A stretch of 64,000 bases of DNA from Candidatus Symbiothrix dinenymphae (lineage in GTDB: Bacteria; Bacteroidota; Bacteroidia; Bacteroidales; Azobacteroidaceae). Below the pieces are notes generated by a model. That model made no database searches, was not told the DNA's origin, and saw only the letters and a program-made list of their open reading frames with translations. The position numbers were made by a program, and so were the translations under genes. Of the stretch, positions 17,001 through 25,357 are shown piece after piece. Numbering within the stretch: the stretch's first letter is position 1; the number at the start of each line of letters is the position of its first letter. The stretch is from NCBI GenBank assembly GCA_001417715.1, contig BBRT01000208.1, positions 1 to 64,000 on the forward strand. The letters run 5' to 3'.

Positions 17001-17120
17001 GGCAACAACCTCTATGTGTGGGACAAAGTGAAAGTGTTTGACCCCGAACAGGCTGATAAAAACGGGCAGGCTTATCCGATACCCGCAGTATATAGCCTGC
17101 AACTATACATCAATCTTTAA
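14007..17120 (+). CDS. SusC/RagA-family TonB-linked outer-membrane transporter
   Basis: A 1,037-residue SusC-like protein that imports oligosaccharides through the outer membrane using TonB energy. It has a signal peptide (MKYKICMLLVLLLGG, cleavage near LAA-QQQ), a carboxypeptidase-D regulatory-like domain (about 26-105, EGTVYDELGETQPGANIYI), the conserved EVVVVG segment, a plug domain (about 115-235, with the SusC hallmark VLKDASATAVYGVRGANGV), and a C-terminal 22-strand-type barrel. It starts 51 nt after the TIG/NHL gene and ends 21 nt before its SusD partner. The reading frame is intact and has no homopolymer tract, unlike the SusC of the second operon. Confidence 0.95.
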   Translation: MKYKICMLLVLLLGGFTLAAQQQTFTIEGTVYDELGETQPGANIYIKEKASFGTATDLNGKFSIKAQRGDVLVVSFVGYDKVEYLVTEENKNVEIRFAESTQQIDEVVVVGLGTQRKISSVAAVSTIDAAQLQVPSPSITNMLGGRVAGIITTQTSGEPGKNLAEFWVRGIGTFGANSSALVLIDGLEGDLNTIDPADVESFSVLKDASATAVYGVRGANGVVIVTTKRGEEGKLKVAFRSNFSISHLKRLPEYLHGYDYARLANEAFEVRGEKARYSDVQLDVIRDGLDPDLYPDVNWQDEIVNRTSFKQSYYASARGGGQIARYFVSLGMSDEDAAYKVEKDSPYASNAGYKTYSFRSNLDINLTKSTVMYFGSEAYMSINNLPGSMNTDYVWQAQAMLNPLLFPTVYSNGQLPAAGANNMASPYALINRTGKSSRQDSRSQFTLAINQDLEALTKGLKLRVQGAYNRNGYLTERRFTMPAMYRAINRNGKGELITREQVSNQKVEYSKTETSYRKYYFETMLNYDRAFGDHRVGGLVYYYLSDQQDTKDAGPVINAVNNTYNSLQAIPVRYQGVSSRLTYGFRDTYLIDVNFGYTGSENFTPGKQYGFFPSIALGWIPTGYQWVKDNAGWLDFFKIRGSYGTVGNDRIGGATRFPYLTRVTVDNRYLWGGTQRVETVTVTREGADNLVWEKALKTDIGIDVSLLKNRVSLTVDYFNDQRDGIFAQRVQVPDYVGLTTMPYGNVGRMKSWGSDGNITYMQDINRDMGFTLRANYTFSQNLVQNWEALNEKYPYMENVGQPNGVVRGLQAIGFFKDEADIRYSPKQTWGEVMPGDLKYKDINGDGKIDDEDKTPLSYQSMYPLVMYGFGGEFRYKNFSLGVLFKGTGKTDYFRNSMGYIPFYNGETGNVLAGFNDPSTRWIPRDYAQAHGIDASLAENPNAQLPRLQYGNNANNTQLSDFWKGDASYLRLQEVTLNYNYRSLPLKKIGISSIDLQLVGNNLYVWDKVKVFDPEQADKNGQAYPIPAVYSLQLYINL

Positions 17121-17141
17121 AATATTAAAATAAAAAAAATT

Positions 17142-19169
17142 ATGATACGAATAAATAGAATAAATAGTAAATCAGTCATGCTGTCGCTTGTCGCCGGTTT
17201 GCTGCTGTCTTCCTGCAATTTCTTGGAGATAGACGATTATCTGGATGAAGAGATGAAAATAGATTCCATCTTTTCCAACAAAAGGTATATAGAGGCTTAT
17301 ATGTGGGATGCCGCGAGCCGTTTTACTGACGAAGGTGCGCTTTTCGGCGGTGCTGAAATGTACACACCCGGTCCCATGGCAACAGACGAGGCTTTCTGCC
17401 TTTTCCCCACATCGGACTTTCAGGGAATGGGATATGTGCTGGGCGACTACAACGCCAACAGTATCGGCAACATCAATCGCTGGGCTGACTGGTATAAGAT
17501 TATCCGCCAGTGCAACACCATTTTTGCGCGGGCGGATGAAGCGCGGGACTGGACAACTTCCGAGCGGCAGCGCATATTGGCTTATACCCGCTTTATCCGC
17601 GCGTATGCCTATTATAACATTGTGACCAATTTTGGTCCTCCGGTGTTGCTCTACGACGAATTACCGCCCAACAACGAAGAAATGGCAAATTACGACAGAC
17701 CCCGCGACCTCTACGACGATGCCGTGGAATATATCTGTACGGAATTTGAAGAGGCGGCGCGCTATATGCCGGAAAAAGTGTCTTCCATCCTGGAATATGG
17801 ACGTCCTACCAAAGGCGCTGCCTACGCTCTGACGGCACGGTTGCGACTGATACACGCCAGCCCCCTGTTCAACGGCGGCACGGCGGCACGAATTTATTTC
17901 GGCGACTGGACGCGCAAAACCGACGGCAAACACTACATCGCACAGCAGCCCGACCCGAAACGCTGGGCGGTGGCGGCAGCAGCGGCAAAACGAGTGATGG
18001 ACATGACCGACGCCGGACTGCCCATGTATAAACTGCACACGGTGGAAGAAGACGCTGCGACCTGGACGACGGCACGTCCGTTCCCGACCGGCGTATCCGA
18101 CCCCAATTACGGCAATGCGTTTCCCGACGGAGCAGCCGGCATTGACCCCTTCCATTCGTATGCCGACATGTTTAACGGCAAAACCGTGTTGACCGTAAAC
18201 CCCGAATTTATCTGGGCAAGAAATTCAGCCAGTATTAGAGATTACACCCGCTACTCCTTCCCTTTTGCCAATGGTGGCTATAACGGAGTGAGCGTTACCC
18301 AGAAGGTTGTTGATGCCTACGAGATGGCTGACGGTCGCACGATTTCCGCCTCAAGCGCACAATATCCGTACAGCGAAACCGGATTCACCGGTTCAATGAC
18401 GGAATTTTCGGGCTACCGGCTCAACGCGGGTGTTTACAATATGTATGTCAACCGCGAGGCGCGCTTTTACGCCTCCGTAGGTTTCAGCGAGCGTCACTGG
18501 CCACTCCAGTCCACGTCCGACAACGCGCAGAAGAATCTCACCGTGACCTACAATTACGATTCGCCCAACGGGAAATCGGGCAGTAACAACCCCGCCTATC
18601 ACCCTGCCACCGGTTATGTGCTCACCAAATACATTAATCCGATAGACGCATGGAGCGGAACGGCTGCCCGCCGGACAGACAAGCCGTTCCCGATTATCCG
18701 CTACGCCGAAATATTGCTTTCCTACGCCGAAGCACTGAACAGCCTCGGCAGCGGCAGCTATGAAGTGAATGTGAACGGAACTGCGCAGACCTTTCGTCGC
18801 GACGGGGCGGAAATCAAAAAAGCACTCAATCAGGTGCGCTACCGTGCCGGACTGCCCGGCTTGACCGATGCGGAAGTGGCAGACGAAGCGCTCGTGCTGG
18901 CAAAAATAAAGAAGGAACGCATGGTGGAGTTTCTCTACGAAAACCGCCGCTACTTCGACGTGCGCCGATGGGGTGATTATGAAGCGTCTGAAAGTGAAGC
19001 CATCCGGGGCATGAACACCAATGCCGGCAAGGATGCTTTCTACCAGAGGTCGATTCCCAACAGTACCCGCATCGGGAACAGGCTGGTCAATCGAAGGCTT
19101 GTCTTTTTGCCTATACCGCGAGATGAGATAAAACGCCTTCCTTCGTTCGACCAGAACCCCGGATGGTAG
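17142..19169 (+). CDS. SusD/RagB-family glycan-binding lipoprotein
   Basis: A 675-residue SusD homologue, somewhat longer than the usual 500-600. The lipobox LLLSSC gives a lipid anchor at Cys 25 or so. The body is the alpha-helical TPR-like SusD fold, and the C-terminal RagB/SusD signature is present (KIKKERMVEFLYENRRYFDVRRWG, split by one residue from the usual form; residues about 590-613). The protein caps the SusC barrel and delivers the bound oligosaccharide. It lies 21 nt after susC in the same operon. The substrate cannot be read from the sequence. Confidence 0.95.
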   Translation: MIRINRINSKSVMLSLVAGLLLSSCNFLEIDDYLDEEMKIDSIFSNKRYIEAYMWDAASRFTDEGALFGGAEMYTPGPMATDEAFCLFPTSDFQGMGYVLGDYNANSIGNINRWADWYKIIRQCNTIFARADEARDWTTSERQRILAYTRFIRAYAYYNIVTNFGPPVLLYDELPPNNEEMANYDRPRDLYDDAVEYICTEFEEAARYMPEKVSSILEYGRPTKGAAYALTARLRLIHASPLFNGGTAARIYFGDWTRKTDGKHYIAQQPDPKRWAVAAAAAKRVMDMTDAGLPMYKLHTVEEDAATWTTARPFPTGVSDPNYGNAFPDGAAGIDPFHSYADMFNGKTVLTVNPEFIWARNSASIRDYTRYSFPFANGGYNGVSVTQKVVDAYEMADGRTISASSAQYPYSETGFTGSMTEFSGYRLNAGVYNMYVNREARFYASVGFSERHWPLQSTSDNAQKNLTVTYNYDSPNGKSGSNNPAYHPATGYVLTKYINPIDAWSGTAARRTDKPFPIIRYAEILLSYAEALNSLGSGSYEVNVNGTAQTFRRDGAEIKKALNQVRYRAGLPGLTDAEVADEALVLAKIKKERMVEFLYENRRYFDVRRWGDYEASESEAIRGMNTNAGKDAFYQRSIPNSTRIGNRLVNRRLVFLPIPRDEIKRLPSFDQNPGW

Positions 19170-19234
19170 TTTTTAGAGTTTAGTTTTTAGAGTTTAGAGT
19201 TTAGAAATTTCGAAATTAAAAATATTTTTGAATT

Positions 19235-20221
19235 ATGAAGAATATGAAATGTGTACGAGTTTTTAGTGTGGCGGTGCTTGTTGCGGGTGTTTTTTCTTGC
19301 GATAGAGACGAGCTTTTTGAGCGTGAGCAGTATAAGACTGTGATTGCCATGCTGAGTGAAGACGGTTATAATGTCTTCGCCGAAGAACATGAATTGGGTA
19401 CCGCCGCCACCGAAACGGAAGGTTGTGTGGTGGCCTCCTGCGGTGGCTCTCTGGCAACGGGGGCAGCCATCAGTATAAACATGACAGAAGATGAGAGTCT
19501 GCTGGACCGTTACAATGTCGGGAATTATGATGTGGATGAAGGCAAGTATGCACAGTATCTTTCCGCGGACAGGTATGTGATTGACAATCCCGCCAACATC
19601 ACTATTCCCGCAGGCGAACGAACGGGACGGATGAAAATCAAAATCCGCGCAACCGGACTGTGTCCCGATTCCACCTATCTCATTCCGCTGCGTGTGAATA
19701 CATACTCGGCTTATGAGTTCAACCCCGAAAAAAGCGATGTGCTGTACCGCGTGCTGCTGAAAAATTTCTATGCCACGCAGACGCCAACCTCCCTTTTCAC
19801 CCTGTACAATTTTCGCGGGGTGCGCAACGGAGCCAACATCATGGGCAACAAGCAGGTCTTTCCTGTGAGTGGAACGCAGGCAAGAATCATGGCAGGCAAT
19901 ATCGATTACGAAGCAAAAAGAGACATTATCAAAAACGGCTCTATTTTGCTTGATGTCGGTAACGATAACAAAGTAACCATCACGCCGTGGAGCAAAATAA
20001 CCGTCAGGCAGAAAAATGCCGTTGACGATGGTCCCGGCGGCACCTATTACGACCCTGCCCCAGCGGCTACCACCAATTGGGATGACAATTATCCGAACAT
20101 TTTCAAAGTCGAAAATGACGGATTTGGGAAAATGTATAAAACATTCCAGCTTCAGTATGAATATGAATATCAGGGCACAACTTATCACATGAAGGAAGAG
20201 TTGAGACTTGAATATGATTAA
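19235..20221 (+). CDS. DUF1735/DUF4361-type surface lipoprotein
   Basis: A 328-residue lipoprotein with lipobox VAGVFSC (Cys about 22). The N-terminal half (about 30-170) looks like the BT_3987-like DUF1735 domain and the C-terminal half resembles DUF4361, with WSKITVRQKN and the tyrosine-rich QYEYEYQGTTYHMKEEL near the end. Such proteins take the SusE-like position after susD and are thought to be accessory surface glycan-binding proteins. The 65-nt gap before it contains AT-rich GAGTTTAG direct repeats. Domain assignment is by memory of the family, so the boundaries are approximate. Confidence 0.75.
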   Translation: MKNMKCVRVFSVAVLVAGVFSCDRDELFEREQYKTVIAMLSEDGYNVFAEEHELGTAATETEGCVVASCGGSLATGAAISINMTEDESLLDRYNVGNYDVDEGKYAQYLSADRYVIDNPANITIPAGERTGRMKIKIRATGLCPDSTYLIPLRVNTYSAYEFNPEKSDVLYRVLLKNFYATQTPTSLFTLYNFRGVRNGANIMGNKQVFPVSGTQARIMAGNIDYEAKRDIIKNGSILLDVGNDNKVTITPWSKITVRQKNAVDDGPGGTYYDPAPAATTNWDDNYPNIFKVENDGFGKMYKTFQLQYEYEYQGTTYHMKEELRLEYD

Positions 20222-20253
20222 AAATTAAAGAATTAAAAATTAAAAAATTAAAA

Positions 20254-21306
20254 GTGATGAAAAGACATAATTATTTTAGCAATTTGTGCATTGTTTTATT
20301 TGCCGTTGTAGCCGGATGTACTGAATATCCGGAAAGTGCAATCACGAACCCGCCGTCTGTGAACGAGACCTCTCTGGAACTGTTTGTCGGCGGCCAGAAA
20401 CAGGTGACGGCAAATCCCGTCGGTGCAGTCTATAAATGGACCAGTCTGAACGAAGAAGTGGCAACGGTTAGCCAGACCGGTCTGGTGCAAGCCATAGGCG
20501 AAGGACTCACCTCGCTGGTTGTGGAGTCGAACAACGACCGAATAACCATCGACGTGCGGGTCAGGACGTTCATACCCCTGACCGGCATTATCCTGTCGCC
20601 GCCAAAGAAACCATGGTATGGAGAAGAGGCTCAGGAGGCTCTAATTGCAACCCCCGTGCCGTTAAATGCCACGGAAGGCATCGTATGGACGTCGTCAGAC
20701 CCCAATATTGCTACCGTCAGCAAACGCGGCTTGTTTACAACCGGTACGCAAGAAGGCCCCGTTACTGTCACGGCAAGCAATGCCGATGGCTCGATATCAC
20801 AAAACGTGGTCATTCCCTGTATCATAAATATCACGCCGGTATTATTAGACAAAACCGGCTGGACGGTGACGGCCTCCAGCGACGAGGCAGTCGATAACTT
20901 CGGACCGGAGAAAATTATTGATGGTATTTATATTAATAATAACAGTAATATCTGGCATAACCAATATGATGGAAGAGGTCAAAATTATTGGAGTTTACCT
21001 TGGGTGAGTGTGGCTGCTCTTGCTCCTCACTGGGTTGTTATAGATATGCAAACAGCGCACGATGTTGTCAAAGTCGACGTCCTGCGGCGAGAGCTGGGTG
21101 CCGGCTACGCCAACACTTGTGTGTTTTACATCGGCAACGACGACATGGACTTTGGCGCCAACTGGGGTGTGGAAATCGGGCGAAGCGCGACCTGGAACGA
21201 CCACTGGTTGACGCAGGATGTTGCTGCCAACGGGCGATACCTCAAAGTTCTCCTGTCGGATTCCCCCAATGGGTCACTCTGCGAGGTTGACATCTATACT
21301 AAGTAG
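20254..21306 (+). CDS. Big_2 and F5/8C-domain surface lipoprotein
   Basis: A 350-residue lipoprotein (lipobox VVAGC, Cys about 22) closing the first Sus operon. Two bacterial Ig-like (Big_2) domains occupy about 35-105 and 110-195, each with the typical pattern YKWTSLNEEVATVSQTGLV or VWTSSDPNIATVSKRGLF. A discoidin/F5-8 type C carbohydrate-binding domain fills the rest (about 200-350, DKTGWTVTASSDEAVDNF to YLKVLLSD). It probably holds glycan at the cell surface for SusCD. A terminator follows directly. Confidence 0.85.
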   Translation: MMKRHNYFSNLCIVLFAVVAGCTEYPESAITNPPSVNETSLELFVGGQKQVTANPVGAVYKWTSLNEEVATVSQTGLVQAIGEGLTSLVVESNNDRITIDVRVRTFIPLTGIILSPPKKPWYGEEAQEALIATPVPLNATEGIVWTSSDPNIATVSKRGLFTTGTQEGPVTVTASNADGSISQNVVIPCIINITPVLLDKTGWTVTASSDEAVDNFGPEKIIDGIYINNNSNIWHNQYDGRGQNYWSLPWVSVAALAPHWVVIDMQTAHDVVKVDVLRRELGAGYANTCVFYIGNDDMDFGANWGVEIGRSATWNDHWLTQDVAANGRYLKVLLSDSPNGSLCEVDIYTK

Positions 21307-21351
21307 TGAAAGCGCGCACCCAAGGGGAGCGCCTATTGCGATGGTTACAGA

Positions 21352-21394
21352 AGACCTCTTTTGTGAGAGCAGGAGAGGTTTTTTCTTTTATTCC
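21352..21394 (+). terminator. Rho-independent terminator of the first Sus operon
   Basis: ACCTCT pairs with AGAGGT across a short loop and is followed by TTTTTTCTTTT. It stands 46 nt after the last gene of the operon, between convergent genes. Confidence 0.65.
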
Positions 21395-21398
21395 TCTG

Positions 21399-22400
21399 CT
21401 ATTGCGCATTCTTGATGATTTTCTTCACTTCATCAATGTTCAAATCAATAATGTCGGCTATCTCAACGACATTCATGCCCCGCTGGGCTAATTTGAGGGC
21501 ATGTTTTGCGGTTGCTCGTTTTTCGCCTCGCTTTTCGCCAATGACAAATCCTCGTTTTTTGCCAATGACAACTCCTCGCTTTTCGCCTCGTATTTCGCCT
21601 CTTTTTTCGCCGATGACAACTCCTCGCTTTTCGCCTCGTTTTTCGCCGATGACAATTCCTTTTCCTTCGCCTTCCTTCCTTGCGAAGTTCATGGCACTGG
21701 TGAAATCCCACATTGCCCTTTCACGCATTCTGTACTCCCTAAGACTTTCTTTGTCTTGCGCCACGAAAGTTATTCTTTCCTGTGCTTTTTGTATTGCCGG
21801 ATCCATATTTATTACCTTCTTTAAAATTATTTTATCTGCATTTTTATCCAAAAAAATCAGCCAGCGGTGCAGGGGATCATTCAGAAAATCTTTCTCTACC
21901 AGACATCTGAATTTCACCATGTCTATGAAATGTATTTCCAGTGCATCGCTGAGCATACATTCACGGTTGTGGTCTTCCCAGAGATGGAAACTCGTATGAA
22001 AATCACCCCCCGGAAGAAACTCAAAATTGACGATGTTGATGTTGATGACCGCAGGCAGTTCCAGATAGTCTTGCCCCTTTTCGAGACTTTCCGAGAAATC
22101 ACGGCTCCAGTAGAACAGACTGCGCTTATCCATATTGCCCATATTGCTGAGTTGTACCTCTACATTCACCTTTGTCCCGTCGGCGGTTTTAGCTCGGACA
22201 TCCAGAATACTCGTCTTGTCACCGATGATTTCGGCAGAGAACATCCTGTCTTCACGGATTTCCACCGATTGCAGATTATCCTTGCCGGTGCGGTGCAGCA
22301 CGGCATTAAGAAATGCCAGAAGTTGCACCTCATCACCCTTCTCCCCCATACATTTGAGGAACAGATAGTCATTCAACGGATTAAGACGAGTATTTTTCAT
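21399..22400 (-). CDS. Rpn-family PD-(D/E)XK nuclease (transposase_31-like) with basic repeats
   Basis: A 333-residue protein of the Rpn/PD-(D/E)XK 'transposase' family (recombination-promoting nucleases). The N-terminus has the family opening LNPLNDYLFLKCMGEKGDE, and the nuclease core is seen as ILDVRAKT followed by VNVEVQL (about 66-83), giving the Asp and Glu-x-Gln active site. The C-terminal third contains a run of GEKRG/VVIG units (about 245-290), a common low-complexity tail in this family. The last 40 residues form a helical domain. These genes are often mobile or subject to repeat-length change. It is convergent with the first Sus operon. Confidence 0.8.
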   Translation of the reverse strand: MKNTRLNPLNDYLFLKCMGEKGDEVQLLAFLNAVLHRTGKDNLQSVEIREDRMFSAEIIGDKTSILDVRAKTADGTKVNVEVQLSNMGNMDKRSLFYWSRDFSESLEKGQDYLELPAVININIVNFEFLPGGDFHTSFHLWEDHNRECMLSDALEIHFIDMVKFRCLVEKDFLNDPLHRWLIFLDKNADKIILKKVINMDPAIQKAQERITFVAQDKESLREYRMRERAMWDFTSAMNFARKEGEGKGIVIGEKRGEKRGVVIGEKRGEIRGEKRGVVIGKKRGFVIGEKRGEKRATAKHALKLAQRGMNVVEIADIIDLNIDEVKKIIKNAQ

Positions 22401-22433
22401 ACAGTCAATTTTTATTTTTCATTTTTACTGCTG

Positions 22434-22441
22434 CAAAGGTA
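22434..22441 (-). promoter_or_regulatory. -7 box of the Rpn-family gene
   Basis: On the minus strand TACCTTTG, 34 nt before the ATG at 22400, preceded by a TTATTCAAAAA tract in place of a clean -33 TTG. Confidence 0.6.
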
Positions 22442-22491
22442 ATGTTTTTTTTTGAATAATGGATAGTCATTAAAAAAATTTAGGTATATGC

Positions 22492-22521
22492 TTGGAATCT
22501 CAAAAATTTTATGTAATTTTG
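22492..22521 (+). promoter_or_regulatory. Promoter of the ATPase-nuclease gene
   Basis: TTG (22492-22494), 19-nt spacer, TAATTTTG (22514-22521), about 25 nt before the ATG at 22546. Confidence 0.7.
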
Positions 22522-22545
22522 CGCTTCGATAATAATAAATGAATT

Positions 22546-24111
22546 ATGGCACGTTATTTTAATGTAGCAGGACCCTGTATTGCGGCGAAACACTATATGA
22601 TAGAGGCTTCGTCGCGGTTGAAAGGGATAGATGAGCTGATAGACCGTGAGCAGTATTTTGTGATTCATGCTGCCCGTCAGAGCGGTAAAACCACATTTTT
22701 GCTCGACCTGACCAACCGCATCAATCGCGAAGGCAACTATTATGCGCTGTATTGTTCGTTGGAAGTGGCACAGGGAATTATTGACCCGAAAGAGGGCATT
22801 TTGGCAATATTGGGAGGTATTGCAACGGCATTGCAACTGTCAAATATTCCCCACGCGGAAGATTTTGCAAAAAATGTAAGCGGCAACAGCACTTATGCAT
22901 TATTGTTGTTGCGGGAGCTGACTTTCTTTTGTATCGCCTTAGACAAGCCGTTGGTCATCTTTTTCGATGAAGCCGACTGCTTGAGCGAGGGCACGCTGAT
23001 TTCCTTTCTGCGGCAGTTGCGGAATGGCTACAACACGCGCAGTCTGTCGCCGTTTGTGCATTCGGTAGCCTTGGTAGGTATGCGCAACATCCGCGATTTC
23101 AAGGCAAAAATCCGTCCCGACAGCGAGAGTTTGGGCAGTGCAAGTCCTTTTAATATTATTGCTAAAGCGATGACTTTTAGCAATTTCACAAAAGAGGAAA
23201 TAATGAAATTGTACGCTCAGCACACCACCGAAAAAGGACAAGTCTTTGAGCCGGAAGCGATTGAATTGGTGCATCAACAGACACAGGGGCAACCGTGGTT
23301 GGTCAACGCGATAGCCAGCGAAGTGATAGTTGAAATGCTCCAGTCCGATTATACCAAGCCGGTGACTGCCGAATTGGTGGATACAGCCATCCAAACCATC
23401 ATTCTACGCCGCGACACACACATAGACAGCCTGTTGGAACGGCTCAAAGAGGAGCGCGTGCGGCGGGTGATGGAACCGGTTATTATCGGTGAACTGTCGG
23501 GTATTACCACACAGTCGGACGACTACCGCTACACCACAGACCTTGGATTGATAAAGGAAGCAAACGGCGTAATCATGCCCTCTAACCCGATATACGCCGA
23601 GGTAATCATCCGTACATTAAGTGCCGATTCGCAAAAAGATTTAAGCGAAGGCAAGGATTCATACCAGATGCCCCGTTACCTGAAAAACGGACACATAGAC
23701 ATGACCCTGCTTTTGCAAGATTTTCAGGTATTCTGGCGCGAGAACAGTGAAATCTGGATAGAGCGTTATCAGTATAAAGAGGCAGCACCTCACCTGATTT
23801 TGCAGGCATTTCTGCAACGGGTAGTCAACGGGGGCGGACGAATTATCCGCGAGTTTGCGGCAGGACGCAGACGCTTGGATTTGTGTGTGTTGTTTGAAGG
23901 GCAAAAATACCCCGTCGAACTGAAACTCCGCCGCAGCTCCAAAACCGAAGAAAACAGTTATACCCAAATCATCAATTATATGGATACATTGGGTGTCAAC
24001 GAGGGCTGGCTGATTATATTCGACCGTAGTATCCCAATAGATTGGGATGCTAAAATTTATCTCAAAACGGAAAACATCGAAAATAAAACAGTAACGATAG
24101 TAGGTTGTTAA
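22546..24111 (+). CDS. AAA-type ATPase with C-terminal PD-(D/E)XK nuclease-like domain
   Basis: A 521-residue protein. The ATPase part has a Walker A motif (ARQSGKTTFL, about 43-52), a Walker B (LVIFFDEADC, about 140-149) and a winged-helix-like region after it. The C-terminal 120 residues show a PD-(D/E)XK core: RRLDLCVLFEGQKYPVELKL (about 445-464), with the Asp and the Glu-Leu-Lys in the expected order. Such solitary ATPase-nucleases are common in Bacteroidota and are suspected to act in defence or DNA mobility, but no function is established. It has its own promoter and sits between two sugar-catabolism regions. Confidence 0.8.
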   Translation: MARYFNVAGPCIAAKHYMIEASSRLKGIDELIDREQYFVIHAARQSGKTTFLLDLTNRINREGNYYALYCSLEVAQGIIDPKEGILAILGGIATALQLSNIPHAEDFAKNVSGNSTYALLLLRELTFFCIALDKPLVIFFDEADCLSEGTLISFLRQLRNGYNTRSLSPFVHSVALVGMRNIRDFKAKIRPDSESLGSASPFNIIAKAMTFSNFTKEEIMKLYAQHTTEKGQVFEPEAIELVHQQTQGQPWLVNAIASEVIVEMLQSDYTKPVTAELVDTAIQTIILRRDTHIDSLLERLKEERVRRVMEPVIIGELSGITTQSDDYRYTTDLGLIKEANGVIMPSNPIYAEVIIRTLSADSQKDLSEGKDSYQMPRYLKNGHIDMTLLLQDFQVFWRENSEIWIERYQYKEAAPHLILQAFLQRVVNGGGRIIREFAAGRRRLDLCVLFEGQKYPVELKLRRSSKTEENSYTQIINYMDTLGVNEGWLIIFDRSIPIDWDAKIYLKTENIENKTVTIVGC

Positions 24112-24144
24112 ATAAATAAAGGAATAAAAAATAATATAATTAAT

Positions 24145-25296
24145 ATGAACTCAGTTAAATTAAAGTTAGTGAAAGTGTTAAGTTGTCTTTTGGTCGCATG
24201 CTTTGCCTGTTCGTTTGCGAACGGGCAGGAGGCAAAAAAAATACCGGTCATCTATTCTTCCGACCTCTTTAATCCGCCGGATGACCCTGATGACCACTAT
24301 GATGTGGCGACTTTGTTTATGATGCCGGAATTTGATGTCAAGGCTTTTATATTCGATGTAGCACACGGGGGGCGGCAACCGGAGGAATTTGGTCGCGTGC
24401 CGCTGGAGCAAATCGCGGCTATTACAGGGCGTGCCATTCCTCCATACTCAATTGGTTTGCGCCAGCTGTTGGCTTCTCCGGATGATAAGGGCAAAGACCA
24501 GCCGGCTGAATTTCAGGGCGGCGTGGAACTGATTCTCAAGACACTTCGGGAATCCGATGCACAAGTGGTCATGTTTTTGGTCGGCAGTTGCCGCGATTTC
24601 GCCGCGGCTTACAACAGGGAACCGGAACTGTTGCGAAAAAAAGTATCCGCCATCTATGTCAATGCCGGAAACGGTCCGCACGGTAAACAGGGTGAGTGGA
24701 ATGTCACATTAGACCCCAATGCCTATCGGTGCCTCTTAACAAGCGATTTGCCCATTTATTGGTGTCCCTGTGTCCCGCGCGTACGTTTTGTGCAGGCAAT
24801 CAGGGAAGATATTGAGGAAAATAATGCCTATACCTATAATACTTTCTTCGTTATCCCCAACCAGGCAGAATGGTTGAAAAACGTTTCCGTGCGTTTGCAG
24901 AATTTTATCAACTATGCTTTAACGGCATCCAAAGAAGACCCGATTCCGTATTTAGACCGTACACCGGACGCAATTTCCACCAAGCCGAGAAATATGTGGT
25001 GCACCGGACCTTTTATCCATGCCGCCGGACGAAAAATTTACGCCGGACAGGATGGGGGCTATATCGCCTGTTCGCCCCGAGAAGCCCAAAAATTGGGAAT
25101 CGGCAACAAAGAAGTAAAGGTGTTCTCATTTGACCCTGTCCGTCTTTCGGAGGCACCCGAAAGTTCCTCCAAGTTGCCTGTTTTTAAAGGAGATTTGAAA
25201 GTTAAAAAGAGTTCCGTCAAGGTATTTCATTATCTCCATCCCGATTACAACCATATTATGGGAGCTGCGCTTTCTAACATTTTGGAAACACATTAA
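24145..25296 (+). CDS. Secreted nucleoside-hydrolase-like protein
   Basis: A 383-residue protein with a signal peptide (about 1-28, LLVACFACSFANGQ). The mature N-terminus has an aspartate-rich motif, NPPDDPDDHYD (about 44-54), resembling the calcium-binding DxDPGxDD site of inosine-uridine nucleoside hydrolases, and the following strands fit that fold. In carbohydrate clusters of Bacteroidota such proteins may hydrolyse ribosides or other glycosides in the periplasm; the substrate is unknown. It begins 33 nt after the ATPase-nuclease with no clear promoter of its own and is the first gene of the catabolic block. Confidence 0.7.
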   Translation: MNSVKLKLVKVLSCLLVACFACSFANGQEAKKIPVIYSSDLFNPPDDPDDHYDVATLFMMPEFDVKAFIFDVAHGGRQPEEFGRVPLEQIAAITGRAIPPYSIGLRQLLASPDDKGKDQPAEFQGGVELILKTLRESDAQVVMFLVGSCRDFAAAYNREPELLRKKVSAIYVNAGNGPHGKQGEWNVTLDPNAYRCLLTSDLPIYWCPCVPRVRFVQAIREDIEENNAYTYNTFFVIPNQAEWLKNVSVRLQNFINYALTASKEDPIPYLDRTPDAISTKPRNMWCTGPFIHAAGRKIYAGQDGGYIACSPREAQKLGIGNKEVKVFSFDPVRLSEAPESSSKLPVFKGDLKVKKSSVKVFHYLHPDYNHIMGAALSNILETH

Positions 25297-25357
25297 CAGC
25301 CTATCATAAAATGATTAATTTTGCAAAAAAATGATATAAATAAAAAAATCAATTATT

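Noticed and set aside
21412-21999. A 195-codon plus-strand frame with repeated FSPRFSPM-type sequence
   Set aside because: Antisense of the GEKRG repeat region of the Rpn-family gene.
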